Assembly (NCBI RefSeq): GCF_014650775.1
Contig: NZ_BMVP01000010.1
Location: forward strand, 161,861-225,860
Source: Streptomyces cirratus
GTDB lineage: Bacteria > Actinomycetota > Actinomycetes > Streptomycetales > Streptomycetaceae
DNA length: 64,000 nt
Reading direction: 5' to 3'
The notes beneath the pieces are model-generated. The model was not told the DNA's origin. It ran no database searches and was given only the letters and a program-made list of their open reading frames with translations. Both the position numbers and the translations under genes were made by a program. Below are positions 9,777 to 17,565 of the stretch, piece by piece. Each line of letters begins with the position of its first letter. Position 1 is the first letter of the stretch.

Positions 9777-9983
9777 ATGGGTGTTTTCAGCCGGTTTTTT
9801 GGCCGTAAGGATCAGGGTTCGACCGAAGAGGCCGCTCCCGGAGAAGTGACGGCCACGCCCGAGGAAGCGGAGGCAGTGGTGGCTGAGGCGGAGGGTCCGG
9901 CGGCGGAAGCCGTGGAGATCCCGAAGCAGCAGTCGGTGGAGGCCGCCGCGGACAGCGAGACCGGCGAGGGCGCCCGTACGTAG
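9777..9983 (+). CDS. Small acidic hypothetical protein
   Basis: This encodes 68 residues, starting MGVFSRFFGRK and continuing as an Ala/Glu-rich acidic tail. GGGAG lies 4 nt before the ATG at 9777, which favours it over the ATG at 9765. It is followed after 23 nt by the antitoxin-family gene, and both proteins begin with a similar short MG(V/L)F motif, so they probably form a two-gene unit. The function is unknown. The N-terminal amphipathic FSRFFGRK could contact a membrane or a partner, but this is inference. Confidence 0.6.
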   Translation: MGVFSRFFGRKDQGSTEEAAPGEVTATPEEAEAVVAEAEGPAAEAVEIPKQQSVEAAADSETGEGART

Positions 9984-10006
9984 CCCCCGGCAATGGAAGG
10001 TGACCC

Positions 10007-10264
10007 ATGGGCCTCTTTGACAATCTGAAAGCCAAGCTCGGGCCGGCCAAGGACAAGGTCGGCGACCTCGCGCAGCAGCACGAGGGCAAGATCGGCGAGG
10101 GTCTGGACAAGGTGGCCAAGGTCGTGGACTCCAAGACCAAGGGCAAGTACAGCGACCAGATCACGACCGGCACGAGCAAGGCGAAGGGTGCTCTGGGCAA
10201 GATCGCCCACAAGGACGATCCCGGTCACGGTCCCGGCGGGCCGACGCCGCCGGCGACCGGCTGA
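10007..10264 (+). CDS. Rv0909/MT0933-like antitoxin-family small protein
   Basis: This is an 85-residue basic, helical protein (MGLFDNLKAKLG, then DKVGDLAQQHEGKIGEGLDKV and a Gly/Pro tail). This pattern is annotated as an MT0933-like antitoxin family in actinobacteria. The ATG at 10007 has AAGGTGA upstream. No toxin-like partner (such as an Rv0910-type START-fold protein) is adjacent: the upstream gene is a small acidic protein and the downstream gene is on the other strand. The antitoxin label is therefore only a family name here. A hairpin terminator follows. Confidence 0.7.
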   Translation: MGLFDNLKAKLGPAKDKVGDLAQQHEGKIGEGLDKVAKVVDSKTKGKYSDQITTGTSKAKGALGKIAHKDDPGHGPGGPTPPATG

Positions 10265-10272
10265 GCCGTCCG

Positions 10273-10315
10273 CGAAGGGGTGCGGTGGAGGTGCGGTGGA
10301 CCCCGCGCCCCTTCG
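10273..10315. terminator. Stem-loop between antitoxin-like gene and LigB-like gene
   Basis: An 8-bp inverted repeat has arms at 10273-10280 and 10308-10315, with a G-rich loop. It lies 8 nt after the stop of the plus-strand gene and 20 nt before the stop of the minus-strand gene. It is probably a shared terminator. Confidence 0.55.
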
Positions 10316-10335
10316 GCATGACGCCGTCGGGCGGA

Positions 10336-11046
10336 TCAGGACCAGGCGGCGACGAAGTAACCCACCCCGTACGGGGCGTCCTCGTACAGCAGCCGGCCGC
10401 CGAGTCCCGCACCCTCCGCGGCGCCCGCGAGGACCTGCCAGGGCGCCCGGCCGGCGGCCTGGAGTTCGGCGGCGAGCGTGAGGTCGAGCGCGGCGAGGGC
10501 GGCCGTGTCGGCGGTGGCGAGGGCCGAAGCGGCCGCGGCGTCGAAGGCTTCGGCCCGCTCGTCGAGGTAGCCGGGCGCCTTCAGGGTCCGGCAGGCGCTG
10601 CCGTCGCCCATGACGAGCAGGGCGACCCGCTCGTCCCGTACGGCGAGGTCGCGGCCCGTGCGCAGGGCCTCCCCGGTCGCCAGGGTCTGGTCCACCGCGA
10701 GCCCCTCGACGGGCGCGGCCCCCCAGCGCGCGTGCTCCAGCAGCCAGGCGCCGACGGCCAGGGTGAGCGGCAGCGGCCGCGCGCCGGCGTCCGGTCCGTC
10801 ACCGAGCCGTACGCCGGAGTCGACCCCGAAGCCGTGGAAGCCGCCCCGGGAGCCCTGGGGGTACGGGCCGTCCTGCCCGGACCCGGCGGCGCCCACCACG
10901 ACCAGCAAGCCGGGGCGGGAGGCCGCGAGCACGGCGATGGCGTCGGAGCAGGCGGTGCGGGCACCGTCCAGTTCGGCGGCGGCCCCTGCGGCGACCTCCG
11001 GCACGAGGAGCGGCGGGGCGGGACAGACGGCAGCGGCTACGAGCAT
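10336..11046 (-). CDS. LigB/MEMO-like (class III extradiol dioxygenase-like) protein
   Basis: This is a 236-residue protein with the LigB/MEMO N-terminal pattern CPAPPLLVPEV, where active LigB enzymes have a metal-binding His (HPPLL-like), and a Rossmann-like core (GLLVVVGAA). The missing N-terminal His suggests that the dioxygenase site is lost or altered, so enzymatic activity should not be assumed. It lies downstream of miaB on the same strand with a 90-nt gap, a conserved neighbourhood in Streptomyces as far as I recall. The function is unknown; a link to tRNA modification is only by position. Confidence 0.7.
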   Translation of the reverse strand: MLVAAAVCPAPPLLVPEVAAGAAAELDGARTACSDAIAVLAASRPGLLVVVGAAGSGQDGPYPQGSRGGFHGFGVDSGVRLGDGPDAGARPLPLTLAVGAWLLEHARWGAAPVEGLAVDQTLATGEALRTGRDLAVRDERVALLVMGDGSACRTLKAPGYLDERAEAFDAAAASALATADTAALAALDLTLAAELQAAGRAPWQVLAGAAEGAGLGGRLLYEDAPYGVGYFVAAWS

Positions 11047-11136
11047 GATCCGCAGCCTAGCCGGGCGCGGACCGGCGCGGGGCCCTTGCGGGGAGCCCGG
11101 CCGGAGCCCGGCGCGGCGTCGGTCGGCGGCGCGGGA

Positions 11137-12657
11137 TCAGGCGGTCACGGCGCAGCCGGAGCTGGCCGGCGGCAGCGGGGCCGGGACGCCCAGGGTGGGG
11201 ATGCCGAGCATGACCCCCGCCGGCTGGGCCGGGGCGGCGTTGCGCTTCTCCCACGCGTCGCCGGCGCGGGTGCGCCGCACGGAGCGCGCCGGGCCTTCGG
11301 CGAGCAGGTGGTGCGGGGCGGCGTAGGTGATGTCGACGGTCACGACGTCACCGGGGCGGACGTCCTCGTCCGGCTTGGTGAAGTGCACGAGGCGGTTGTC
11401 GGGGGCGCGGCCGGAGAGCCGGTGCGTGGCGCCGTCCTTGCGGCCCTCGCCCTCCGCGACCATGACTTCGAGGGTGCGGCCGACCTGCTTCTTGTTCTCC
11501 TCCCAGGAGATCTCCTCCTGGAGGGCGACCAGGCGCATGTACCGCTCCTGGACGACTTCCTTGGGGATCTGTCCCTCCATGTCCGCGGCGGGCGTGCCGG
11601 GGCGCTTGGAGTACTGGAAGGTGAAGGCGTTCGCGAAGCGGGCCTCGCGCACCGTGTGCATCGTCTGCTGGAAGTCCTCCTCGGTCTCGCCGGGGAAGCC
11701 GACGATGATGTCGGTGGAGATCGCCGCGTGCGGGATCGCGGCGCGCACCTTCTCGATGATGCCGAGGAAGCGCTCCTGCCGGTACGAGCGGCGCATGGCC
11801 TTGAGGATCGGGTCCGAGCCGGACTGGAGCGGCATGTGCAGCTGCGGCATCACGTTCGGGGTCTCGGCCATCGCCGCGATCACGTCGTCGGTGAAGTCGC
11901 GCGGGTGCGGGGAGGTGAACCGGACCCGCTCGAGGCCGTCGATCTGTCCGCACGCACGCAGCAGCTTCGAGAAGGCCTCGCGGTCACCGAGGTCGGAGCC
12001 GTAGGCGTTGACGTTCTGGCCGAGCAGGGTGATCTCCGAGACGCCCTCGGCGACCAGGGCCTCCACCTCCGCCAGGATGTCGCCGGGCCGGCGGTCCTCC
12101 TCCTTGCCGCGCAGCGCGGGGACGATGCAGAAGGTGCAGGTGTTGTTGCAGCCGACGGAGATCGAGACCCAGGCGGCGTAGGCGGACTCGCGGCGGGTCG
12201 GCAGCGTCGAGGGGAAGGCCTCCAACGACTCGGCGATCTCGACCTGTGCCTCTTCCTGGACGCGGGCGCGCTCCAGCAGGACGGGCAGCTTGCCGATGTT
12301 GTGGGTGCCGAAGACGACGTCGACCCACGGGGCCCGCCGGACGATCGTGTCGCGGTCCTTCTGCGCGAGGCAGCCGCCGACGGCGATCTGCATGCCGGGG
12401 CGCTTGTTCTTCATCGGGGCGAGCCGGCCGAGGTTGCCGTACAGCTTGTTGTCGGCGTTCTCTCGCACGGCGCAGGTGTTGAACACGACGACGTCGGCGT
12501 CGCCGTCCGAGCCCTCGGGCGCCCGCGTGTAGCCGGCGTCCTCCAGCAGACCGGAAAGCCGCTCGGAGTCGTGCACGTTCATCTGGCACCCGTAGGTGCG
12601 CACCTCGTAAGTTCCCTTGACGTCCACTGCCGTGCTCCGGTCGCTGCTGCTGGTCAT
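11137..12657 (-). CDS. miaB: tRNA-2-methylthio-N6-dimethylallyladenosine synthase MiaB
   Basis: MiaB is a radical-SAM methylthiotransferase that converts i6A37 to ms2i6A37 in tRNA. The 506-residue product has the N-terminal MTTase domain (TYGCQMN near residue 20, with further Cys in NTCAVRE and GGCLAQ for the auxiliary cluster), the radical-SAM motif CNNTCTFC (about 169-176) and a C-terminal TRAM domain. The ATG at 12657 was chosen because the conserved domain begins there; the upstream in-frame extension is low-complexity. TACCCT ends 6 nt before the ATG and no ribosome site is seen, so the mRNA may be leaderless. The substrate is supplied by MiaA. Confidence 0.95.
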   Translation of the reverse strand: MTSSSDRSTAVDVKGTYEVRTYGCQMNVHDSERLSGLLEDAGYTRAPEGSDGDADVVVFNTCAVRENADNKLYGNLGRLAPMKNKRPGMQIAVGGCLAQKDRDTIVRRAPWVDVVFGTHNIGKLPVLLERARVQEEAQVEIAESLEAFPSTLPTRRESAYAAWVSISVGCNNTCTFCIVPALRGKEEDRRPGDILAEVEALVAEGVSEITLLGQNVNAYGSDLGDREAFSKLLRACGQIDGLERVRFTSPHPRDFTDDVIAAMAETPNVMPQLHMPLQSGSDPILKAMRRSYRQERFLGIIEKVRAAIPHAAISTDIIVGFPGETEEDFQQTMHTVREARFANAFTFQYSKRPGTPAADMEGQIPKEVVQERYMRLVALQEEISWEENKKQVGRTLEVMVAEGEGRKDGATHRLSGRAPDNRLVHFTKPDEDVRPGDVVTVDITYAAPHHLLAEGPARSVRRTRAGDAWEKRNAAPAQPAGVMLGIPTLGVPAPLPPASSGCAVTA

Positions 12658-12740
12658 GGAACAAGGGTAGGCGCTCCCCGGAAGCCCTCCGGCCCGCAGG
12701 GCCGCGGGGCGGAGGGTCCCCGTGGGGGGGCGGCCGGGCC

Positions 12741-12770
12741 GTGACAGGACGCCGGGCGGGGTGGCAGGAT
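12741..12770 (+). promoter_or_regulatory. Predicted promoter of TAXI gene, leaderless
   Basis: GTGACA (12741-12746) and CAGGAT (12765-12770) are spaced by 18 nt. The hexamer ends 7 nt before the GTG at 12778, which puts the expected +1 at or next to the start codon. No ribosome site is present. Confidence 0.5.
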
Positions 12771-12777
12771 CGCCGGC

Positions 12778-13773
12778 GTGCACCTCGTACCGCCCCGCGT
12801 GAGCCGGCGTCGCGCCCTGTGGGGCCTGGCGGCGCTGCTTGCCGTGGCCGGGCTGCTGGTGTGGTGGCTGAGGCCCTTCGGGGCGCCCGAGCCCAGCGGG
12901 AGCCTCACGTTCAGCACGGGCGTCCGTACCGGCGTCTACCACCGCTACGGCGAACTGCTGGAGCAGGCGCTCGCGACGGACATGCCCCGCGTGAAGGTGC
13001 GGCTGGAGCCCAGCGAGGGCTCCCAGCAGAACCTCCAGCGGGTGGCCGCCGGGGAGGCCGGCTTCACCATCGCGACGGCGGACGCGGTCGCCAAGTACCG
13101 GCTCGACGGCAAACCGGGGGCCGAGCGGCTGCGGGGCGTCGCACGGCTCTACGACGACTACGTGCAGCTGGTGGTGCCCGCCGGGTCACCGGTGCAGTCG
13201 GCGCGTGACCTCAAGGGGAAGCGGGTCGCGGTCGGCCAGGCCGGGTCCGGGGTGCGGCTGATCTCCGACCGGCTGCTGGCGGCGGCCGATCTGGACCCGG
13301 CGCGGGACATCACCCCGGTGTCGATAGGCATCGACACCATGCCCGCGGAACTGGAGGCCGGGCGGATCGACGCGTTCTTCTGGTCCGGCGGCCTGCCGAC
13401 CAACGCGGTACGGGAACTGTCCGAGCGCTACGAGATCCGGCTCGTGCAGCTGGGCGACCTCGTCGAACGGCTCCAGGGCAGCGGCACCCCGTCCCGCTAC
13501 TACCGGGCGGCGGTGATGCCGCAGGACGCGTACGCACGGGCCCGCAACACTTCGGCGGTCGCCACGCTGGCGGTGCCGAACCTGCTGGTGACCAGGGACG
13601 ACAGCAGTCCCGAGCTGACCGAGCGGTTCACCCGGACGGTCATTTCGAGCCGGGACCGGATCGGGCACGAGGTGCACGCCGCGCAGCTGGTGGACCTGCG
13701 GACGGCGATCTACACCGATCCGCTGGCGTTGCACGAGGGCGCGGCGCGCTACTACCGCTCGGTCAAGCCGTAG
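12778..13773 (+). CDS. TAXI-family (TRAP-associated) solute-binding protein
   Basis: This is a 331-residue protein. Residues 9-28 are a hydrophobic anchor after RRR, and the rest matches the TAXI extracytoplasmic binding fold (FSTGVRTGVYHRYG near the N-terminus, SQQNLQRVAAGEAGF, LKGKRVAVGQAGSG). TAXI proteins normally deliver ligands to a fused DctQM permease, but no TRAP membrane subunit is present in the window, so this is an orphan. The GTG at 12778 fits the predicted leaderless promoter; a second GTG lies at 12799. It is divergent from miaB and overlaps the 3' end of the ROK gene by 11 bp. The ligand is unknown, and the protein may act as a sensor partner rather than a transporter subunit. 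Confidence 0.8.
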   Translation: MHLVPPRVSRRRALWGLAALLAVAGLLVWWLRPFGAPEPSGSLTFSTGVRTGVYHRYGELLEQALATDMPRVKVRLEPSEGSQQNLQRVAAGEAGFTIATADAVAKYRLDGKPGAERLRGVARLYDDYVQLVVPAGSPVQSARDLKGKRVAVGQAGSGVRLISDRLLAAADLDPARDITPVSIGIDTMPAELEAGRIDAFFWSGGLPTNAVRELSERYEIRLVQLGDLVERLQGSGTPSRYYRAAVMPQDAYARARNTSAVATLAVPNLLVTRDDSSPELTERFTRTVISSRDRIGHEVHAAQLVDLRTAIYTDPLALHEGAARYYRSVKP

Positions 13774-14776
13774 GCGGGGCGGTCCGCCCGTTCAGCAGCA
13801 TCGTCGCCGCGGCGGCCGCGCCGATCAGGCCCGCGTCGGTCCCGAGGCTCGCGGGGACGACCCGCAGGTCCCGTACGAAGGACAGGGTCGCGTAGGAGGC
13901 CAGGTGCCGCCGTACCGGTTCGAAGAGGGTGTCCCCTGAGGCGGCGACACCGCCCCCGATGACCGCGATGCCGGTCTCCACCAGGGTCGCGGTGGCCGCG
14001 ATGGCGGCGGCGAGGGCCCGGCCCGCCCGGTCGAACGCGGCGACGGCGACGGGCTCCCCTGCCCGGGCGGCGGCGGCCACCCCGGCGGCGGTGGCGTCCT
14101 GGTCCCCGGCCGGAGTCCAGCCCTGGGAGCGGGCCCAGCGGGCGATGGCCGTGCCGGAGGCGATGGATTCGACGCATCCCCGGCCGCCGCAGACGCACGG
14201 CTCGCCGTCGAAGGCGACGCTGATGTGGCCGATGTGGCCGGCGTTGCCGGTGGGACCGGGGTGGAGCCGGTTGTTCAGGACGAGGCCGCCGCCGACGCCG
14301 GTGGAGACCACCATGCACAGGGCGTCGGCATGGCCCCGGGCCGCGCCCAGCCAGTGCTCGGCCGCCGTCATGGCCACGCCGTCACCCGCCAGGACGGCCG
14401 GGATCCGCGCTCCGTGGGCCGCCAGCTCCGCCGAGACCCGCGCGAGGACGGGGAACCCGCGCCAGGCGGCGATGTTGACCGGGCTGACGGTGCCGCGCGA
14501 GGTGTCGACCGGGCCGGCGCTGCCGACGCCGCAGCGGACCACCGACGGCCACAGCGGGCTCCGCGCGAGGTCGGCGACGACTTCGGCGACGGCGGCCATC
14601 ACCCCCTCGGCGTCGGTCCCGCGCGGGGTCGGCCGACGGGTGGTGGCCGTCATCGAACCGTCGGGGTGCACCAGCGCGCCGGCGATCTTCGTCCCGCCTA
14701 TGTCGATCGCCACGCTGAGGCCGTCGGCCGGGCCGGGGCCGCGGTGCGCGGAGGGGGCGGTGGGGGAAGTGGTCAC
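13763..14776 (-). CDS. ROK-family sugar kinase, NanK-like signature
   Basis: This is a 337-residue ROK protein without an N-terminal HTH, so it is an enzyme rather than a repressor. The phosphate-binding DIGGTK is at residues 25-30, and the zinc motif CVCGGRGCVE is at about 193-202. The substrate segment reads STGVGGG...AGHIGH...VESIASG. In glucokinases this site is usually EIGH; the HIGH form with VEAIASG is what I recall from E. coli NanK, suggesting N-acetylmannosamine or N-acetylglucosamine as substrate. The GTG at 14776 has AGGAG upstream. The gene is 27 nt downstream of the LacI gene and divergent from two glycosidase genes, consistent with phosphorylating the released amino sugar. Confidence 0.85.
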   Translation of the reverse strand: MTTSPTAPSAHRGPGPADGLSVAIDIGGTKIAGALVHPDGSMTATTRRPTPRGTDAEGVMAAVAEVVADLARSPLWPSVVRCGVGSAGPVDTSRGTVSPVNIAAWRGFPVLARVSAELAAHGARIPAVLAGDGVAMTAAEHWLGAARGHADALCMVVSTGVGGGLVLNNRLHPGPTGNAGHIGHISVAFDGEPCVCGGRGCVESIASGTAIARWARSQGWTPAGDQDATAAGVAAAARAGEPVAVAAFDRAGRALAAAIAATATLVETGIAVIGGGVAASGDTLFEPVRRHLASYATLSFVRDLRVVPASLGTDAGLIGAAAAATMLLNGRTAPPTA

Positions 14777-14803
14777 GGCTGCGCTCCTGGAAGGGGTCGG
14801 GGT

Positions 14804-15943
14804 TCAGTATGCGACCGGGGCCTGCGCCGTACTGTCGCGGGGTTCCAGCCGGGGCAGCTCGCTCTCCCGCACCCGCGGCGGGCCCCCGGCCAGGACGGCG
14901 AGCAGCTCCTCGGCCGCGAGCCGGCCGAAGCCCGCCGTGTCACGGACGAGGGCGGTCAGCCGGGGATGGGTGACCCGGCACAGGGCCGAGTCGTCCCAGG
15001 CCACCAGCGAGAGCCGGGCTGGGACGGGGATCCCGAGCCCGGCGGCGACGGCGGCGCCGGCCACCGCCATCACGTCGTTGTCGTAGACGAGCGCGGTGGG
15101 CGGCTCCGGGTCGGCGAGGACCCGCCGGGTGGCGGCGGCGCCCTCGGCGTCGGAGTAGTCGGTCACCACCGACCGGACCTGGGCGGGGTCCAGGCCGTGC
15201 CGCTCCGACCAGGCACGCAGCGAGGCCATCCGGCGGGCGGTGTGGGCGAGGGCGGGCAGACCCGCGACGTGCGTGATCCGGCGGTGTCCGAGCCGGTGGA
15301 GGTGGTCCAGTACCTGTGCCATGGCTCCGGCGTCGTCCGCCCAGATGGTGGACAGGGTGGCGGGCGGCTGCGCCCGGCCGTCGGGGCCGTCCGGTCCCGA
15401 CGCCGCCGCCACGGCGGGCACCGTGGCCGCCGTGGCCGCCGTGGCCGTTTGCGCCGCCGTCTGCGTCGTCTGCGTCTGCGTCGTGCCGACCATCACGGCC
15501 GGGAGGCCGAGTCCGGTCAGGAGTTCCGGCCGGGGATCCTGCGTACGCGGGTCCACGACGATGACTCCGTCCACGCGCCGTTCCGCCCACCAGCGCCGGT
15601 AGACCGCGCACTCCGCGTCGATGTCCTCCACCACCTGGAACAGGAGCGCGATCCGCCCGGCCGCCAGCACCTCCTGTATGCCGGAGACGAGTTGGAGGAA
15701 GAACGACTCCACCCCGAGGGTGTGCGCGGGCCGGGCCAGGACCAGCCCGACCACGCCGGCGCGCGCCCCGGACAGGGCGCGCGCCGCGCTGTTGGGCTGC
15801 CAGCCGAGCTCTTCGGCGACGCGCCGGATCCTGGCCCGGGTGTCCTGGGAGACACCCGGCCGGCCGTTGAGGGCGAAGGAGACGGCGCTCTGCGACACCT
15901 CGGCCCGGCGGGCGATGTCCTTGATGGTGGGTCTGCGGGCCAT
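14804..15943 (-). CDS. LacI-family transcriptional regulator
   Basis: This is a 379-residue protein with a LacI HTH at residues 4-35 (IKDIARRAEVSQSAVS then ALNG) and a periplasmic-binding-like effector domain. An odd insertion of about 40 residues rich in Thr/Ala/Gln (TTQTQTTQTAAQ, then Gly/Pro) sits inside the effector domain and looks like low-complexity expansion. The ATG at 15943 has AGGAGG upstream. The gene is co-directional with the ROK kinase and divergent from the GH5-GH85 genes, so it is the likely local repressor, with glycan breakdown products as inducer (inference). Confidence 0.9.
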   Translation of the reverse strand: MARRPTIKDIARRAEVSQSAVSFALNGRPGVSQDTRARIRRVAEELGWQPNSAARALSGARAGVVGLVLARPAHTLGVESFFLQLVSGIQEVLAAGRIALLFQVVEDIDAECAVYRRWWAERRVDGVIVVDPRTQDPRPELLTGLGLPAVMVGTTQTQTTQTAAQTATAATAATVPAVAAASGPDGPDGRAQPPATLSTIWADDAGAMAQVLDHLHRLGHRRITHVAGLPALAHTARRMASLRAWSERHGLDPAQVRSVVTDYSDAEGAAATRRVLADPEPPTALVYDNDVMAVAGAAVAAGLGIPVPARLSLVAWDDSALCRVTHPRLTALVRDTAGFGRLAAEELLAVLAGGPPRVRESELPRLEPRDSTAQAPVAY

Positions 15944-16244
15944 GACCGGCTCATCCTCCTGCGGTGGCGCGAACTGCGATGGCCGGACCGTACGCGATCC
16001 GGCCCGGACAGACCGCCTCCCCCGCAGTTCCCCTCCGATTTCGAACTGCACGCGCCGTCAGGGCAGTTCGTCCCGGAGCGCCACGCACCGAGTGGACCGG
16101 GCACGTACACGTCCCGATGCGGACGAGGCCGTCGTCCAGCAGACCGGACCGGCCCTTCCGGCGTGAATCGCCCTGTTGACTTGCCCCTGAACTCCCGGCA
16201 GTTTTCCCGGGGTCCGGTGAATTCCTCCGAACTCCGGGACCCTC
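15944..16244. promoter_or_regulatory. Divergent control region of the N-glycan locus
   Basis: This 301-bp region separates lacI from the GH5 gene. It holds four copies of the heptamer GAACTGC or its complement: CGAACTGC at 15970-15977, GCAGTTC at 16024-16030, CGAACTGC at 16042-16049 and GCAGTTCG at 16063-16070. The last two form an 8-bp inverted repeat with a 13-nt spacer. These are candidate binding sites for the divergent LacI regulator, although the wide spacing is not typical of a single LacI operator. Confidence 0.45.
16176..16204 (+). promoter_or_regulatory. Predicted promoter of GH5-GH85 operon
   Basis: TTGACT (16176-16181) and CAGTTT (16199-16204) are spaced by 17 nt, about 40 nt before the GH5 start. 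The -10 hexamer lies inside an imperfect dyad with CCCGG and CCGGG arms (about 16194-16211), where a repressor could block the promoter. Confidence 0.4.
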
Positions 16245-17531
16245 ATGCCCGACGGCCTTCCCCTCCCGCGTCCCAGCCGCCCCCCGCGCTTCGGCGTCAA
16301 CTACACGCCCGCGCGGGGCTGGTTCCACCACTGGCTGGACTTCGACCTCGGCGACGTACGCGCCGACCTCGACTCCATCGCCGCCCTCGGCCTGGACCAC
16401 GTCCGCGTCTTCCCGCTCTGGCCGGTGTTCCAGCCGAACCGCACGCTGATCCGGCCGCGCGCGGTCGAGCAGCTGGTCGCGCTCGCCGACGCGGCCGCCG
16501 AGCGAGGGCTGGACGTCGCCGTGGACGGCCTGCAAGGGCACCTGTCGAGCTTCGACTTCCTGCCCGCGTGGACCGGAACCTGGCACCGGCGCAACATCTT
16601 CCGCGACCCCGATGTGGTCGCCGCCCAGGAGGAGTACCTGACCACGCTGGCCGCCGCCCTCGCGGACCGGTCCAACTTCCTCGGCATGACCGTGGGCAAC
16701 GAGATCAACCAGTTCGCCGGCGCCCCGCACCCCGACCCCGACCGCATCGACGCCGCCCAGGCCGCGCGCTGGCTGGAGCGGATGCTGGCCGCCTGCGACA
16801 AGGGCGCTCCCGGGCGGTTCCACGTGCACGCCGAGTACGACGCCGCCTGGTACCAGGACGGGCACCCCTTCACCCCGGCCCAGGCGGCCCGGCTGGGCGC
16901 GGCCACCACCGTGCACTCCTGGGTGTTCAACGGCACGGCGCAGCGCCACGGGGCCGCCGGGACGGCGACCGAGCACCACGCCGCGTACCTGATCGAGCTC
17001 GCCAAGGCGTGGGCGCTGGACCCGTACCGGCCGGTGTGGCTCCAGGAAGTGGGGGCCCCGGCCCCGCTGGTCCCTCCCGAGGGGGCGGCGCGCTTCACCG
17101 AGGCCACCGTGGCGAACGCGCTGGACTGCCCGGACGTGTGGGGCGTGACCTGGTGGTGCTCGCACGACGTGTCCCGGGAGCTGGCGGACTTCCCGGCGCT
17201 GGAGTACGACCTCGGCCTGCTCACCAACGACCACCGGGTCAAGCCCGCCGGAGCCGCGCTGGCCCGGATCGCCGCCTCGTGGCGGGGGCGCGCGCACCGG
17301 CCGCCGCCCCGCTCGACCGCGCTCGCGCTCGACGTCGGCGGGGCGGAGGCCGCGCCGGGCAGGTCGGTGTGCGGGCCGGGCGGGGCGTTCTTCGAGGCCT
17401 GGGCGGCGCTGACCGCCCGGGGGCAGCGCCCGGCGGTGGTCCTGGCCGAGCTGGCCCGGGACCCGGCGCACCTTTCGGCGCGCGGCATCACCGAGGTACT
17501 GCACGTGCACGACGTGACCGGCACCGCCTGA
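16245..17531 (+). CDS. GH5-family glycosidase, probable beta-mannosidase (GH5_18-like)
   Basis: This is a 428-residue clan-A (beta/alpha)8 glycoside hydrolase. The N-terminal strand is FGVNYTPARGWFHHW. The acid/base Glu is in GNEINQF (about E153) and the nucleophile in WLQEVG (about E268). There is no signal peptide, so it should act in the cytoplasm on imported oligosaccharide. The pairing with a GH85 endoglycosidase, LacI and ROK genes points to subfamily GH5_18, whose bifidobacterial members cleave the Man-beta-1,4-GlcNAc core of N-glycans; the subfamily call is inferred. The ATG at 16245 has only a weak ribosome site. The GH85 gene follows after 34 nt. Confidence 0.8.
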   Translation: MPDGLPLPRPSRPPRFGVNYTPARGWFHHWLDFDLGDVRADLDSIAALGLDHVRVFPLWPVFQPNRTLIRPRAVEQLVALADAAAERGLDVAVDGLQGHLSSFDFLPAWTGTWHRRNIFRDPDVVAAQEEYLTTLAAALADRSNFLGMTVGNEINQFAGAPHPDPDRIDAAQAARWLERMLAACDKGAPGRFHVHAEYDAAWYQDGHPFTPAQAARLGAATTVHSWVFNGTAQRHGAAGTATEHHAAYLIELAKAWALDPYRPVWLQEVGAPAPLVPPEGAARFTEATVANALDCPDVWGVTWWCSHDVSRELADFPALEYDLGLLTNDHRVKPAGAALARIAASWRGRAHRPPPRSTALALDVGGAEAAPGRSVCGPGGAFFEAWAALTARGQRPAVVLAELARDPAHLSARGITEVLHVHDVTGTA

Positions 17532-17565
17532 CCCTGCCCCGCGACGCACCGCCCGAGGAGCCCCC

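Noticed and set aside
10007..10264. A toxin-antitoxin module
   Set aside because: Only an antitoxin-family protein is present; the neighbours are a small acidic protein and a LigB-like gene, neither toxin-like.
13763..14776. ROK protein as a transcriptional repressor (NagC or Mlc type)
   Set aside because: There is no N-terminal HTH; the protein starts with the kinase domain, so an enzyme is the better call.
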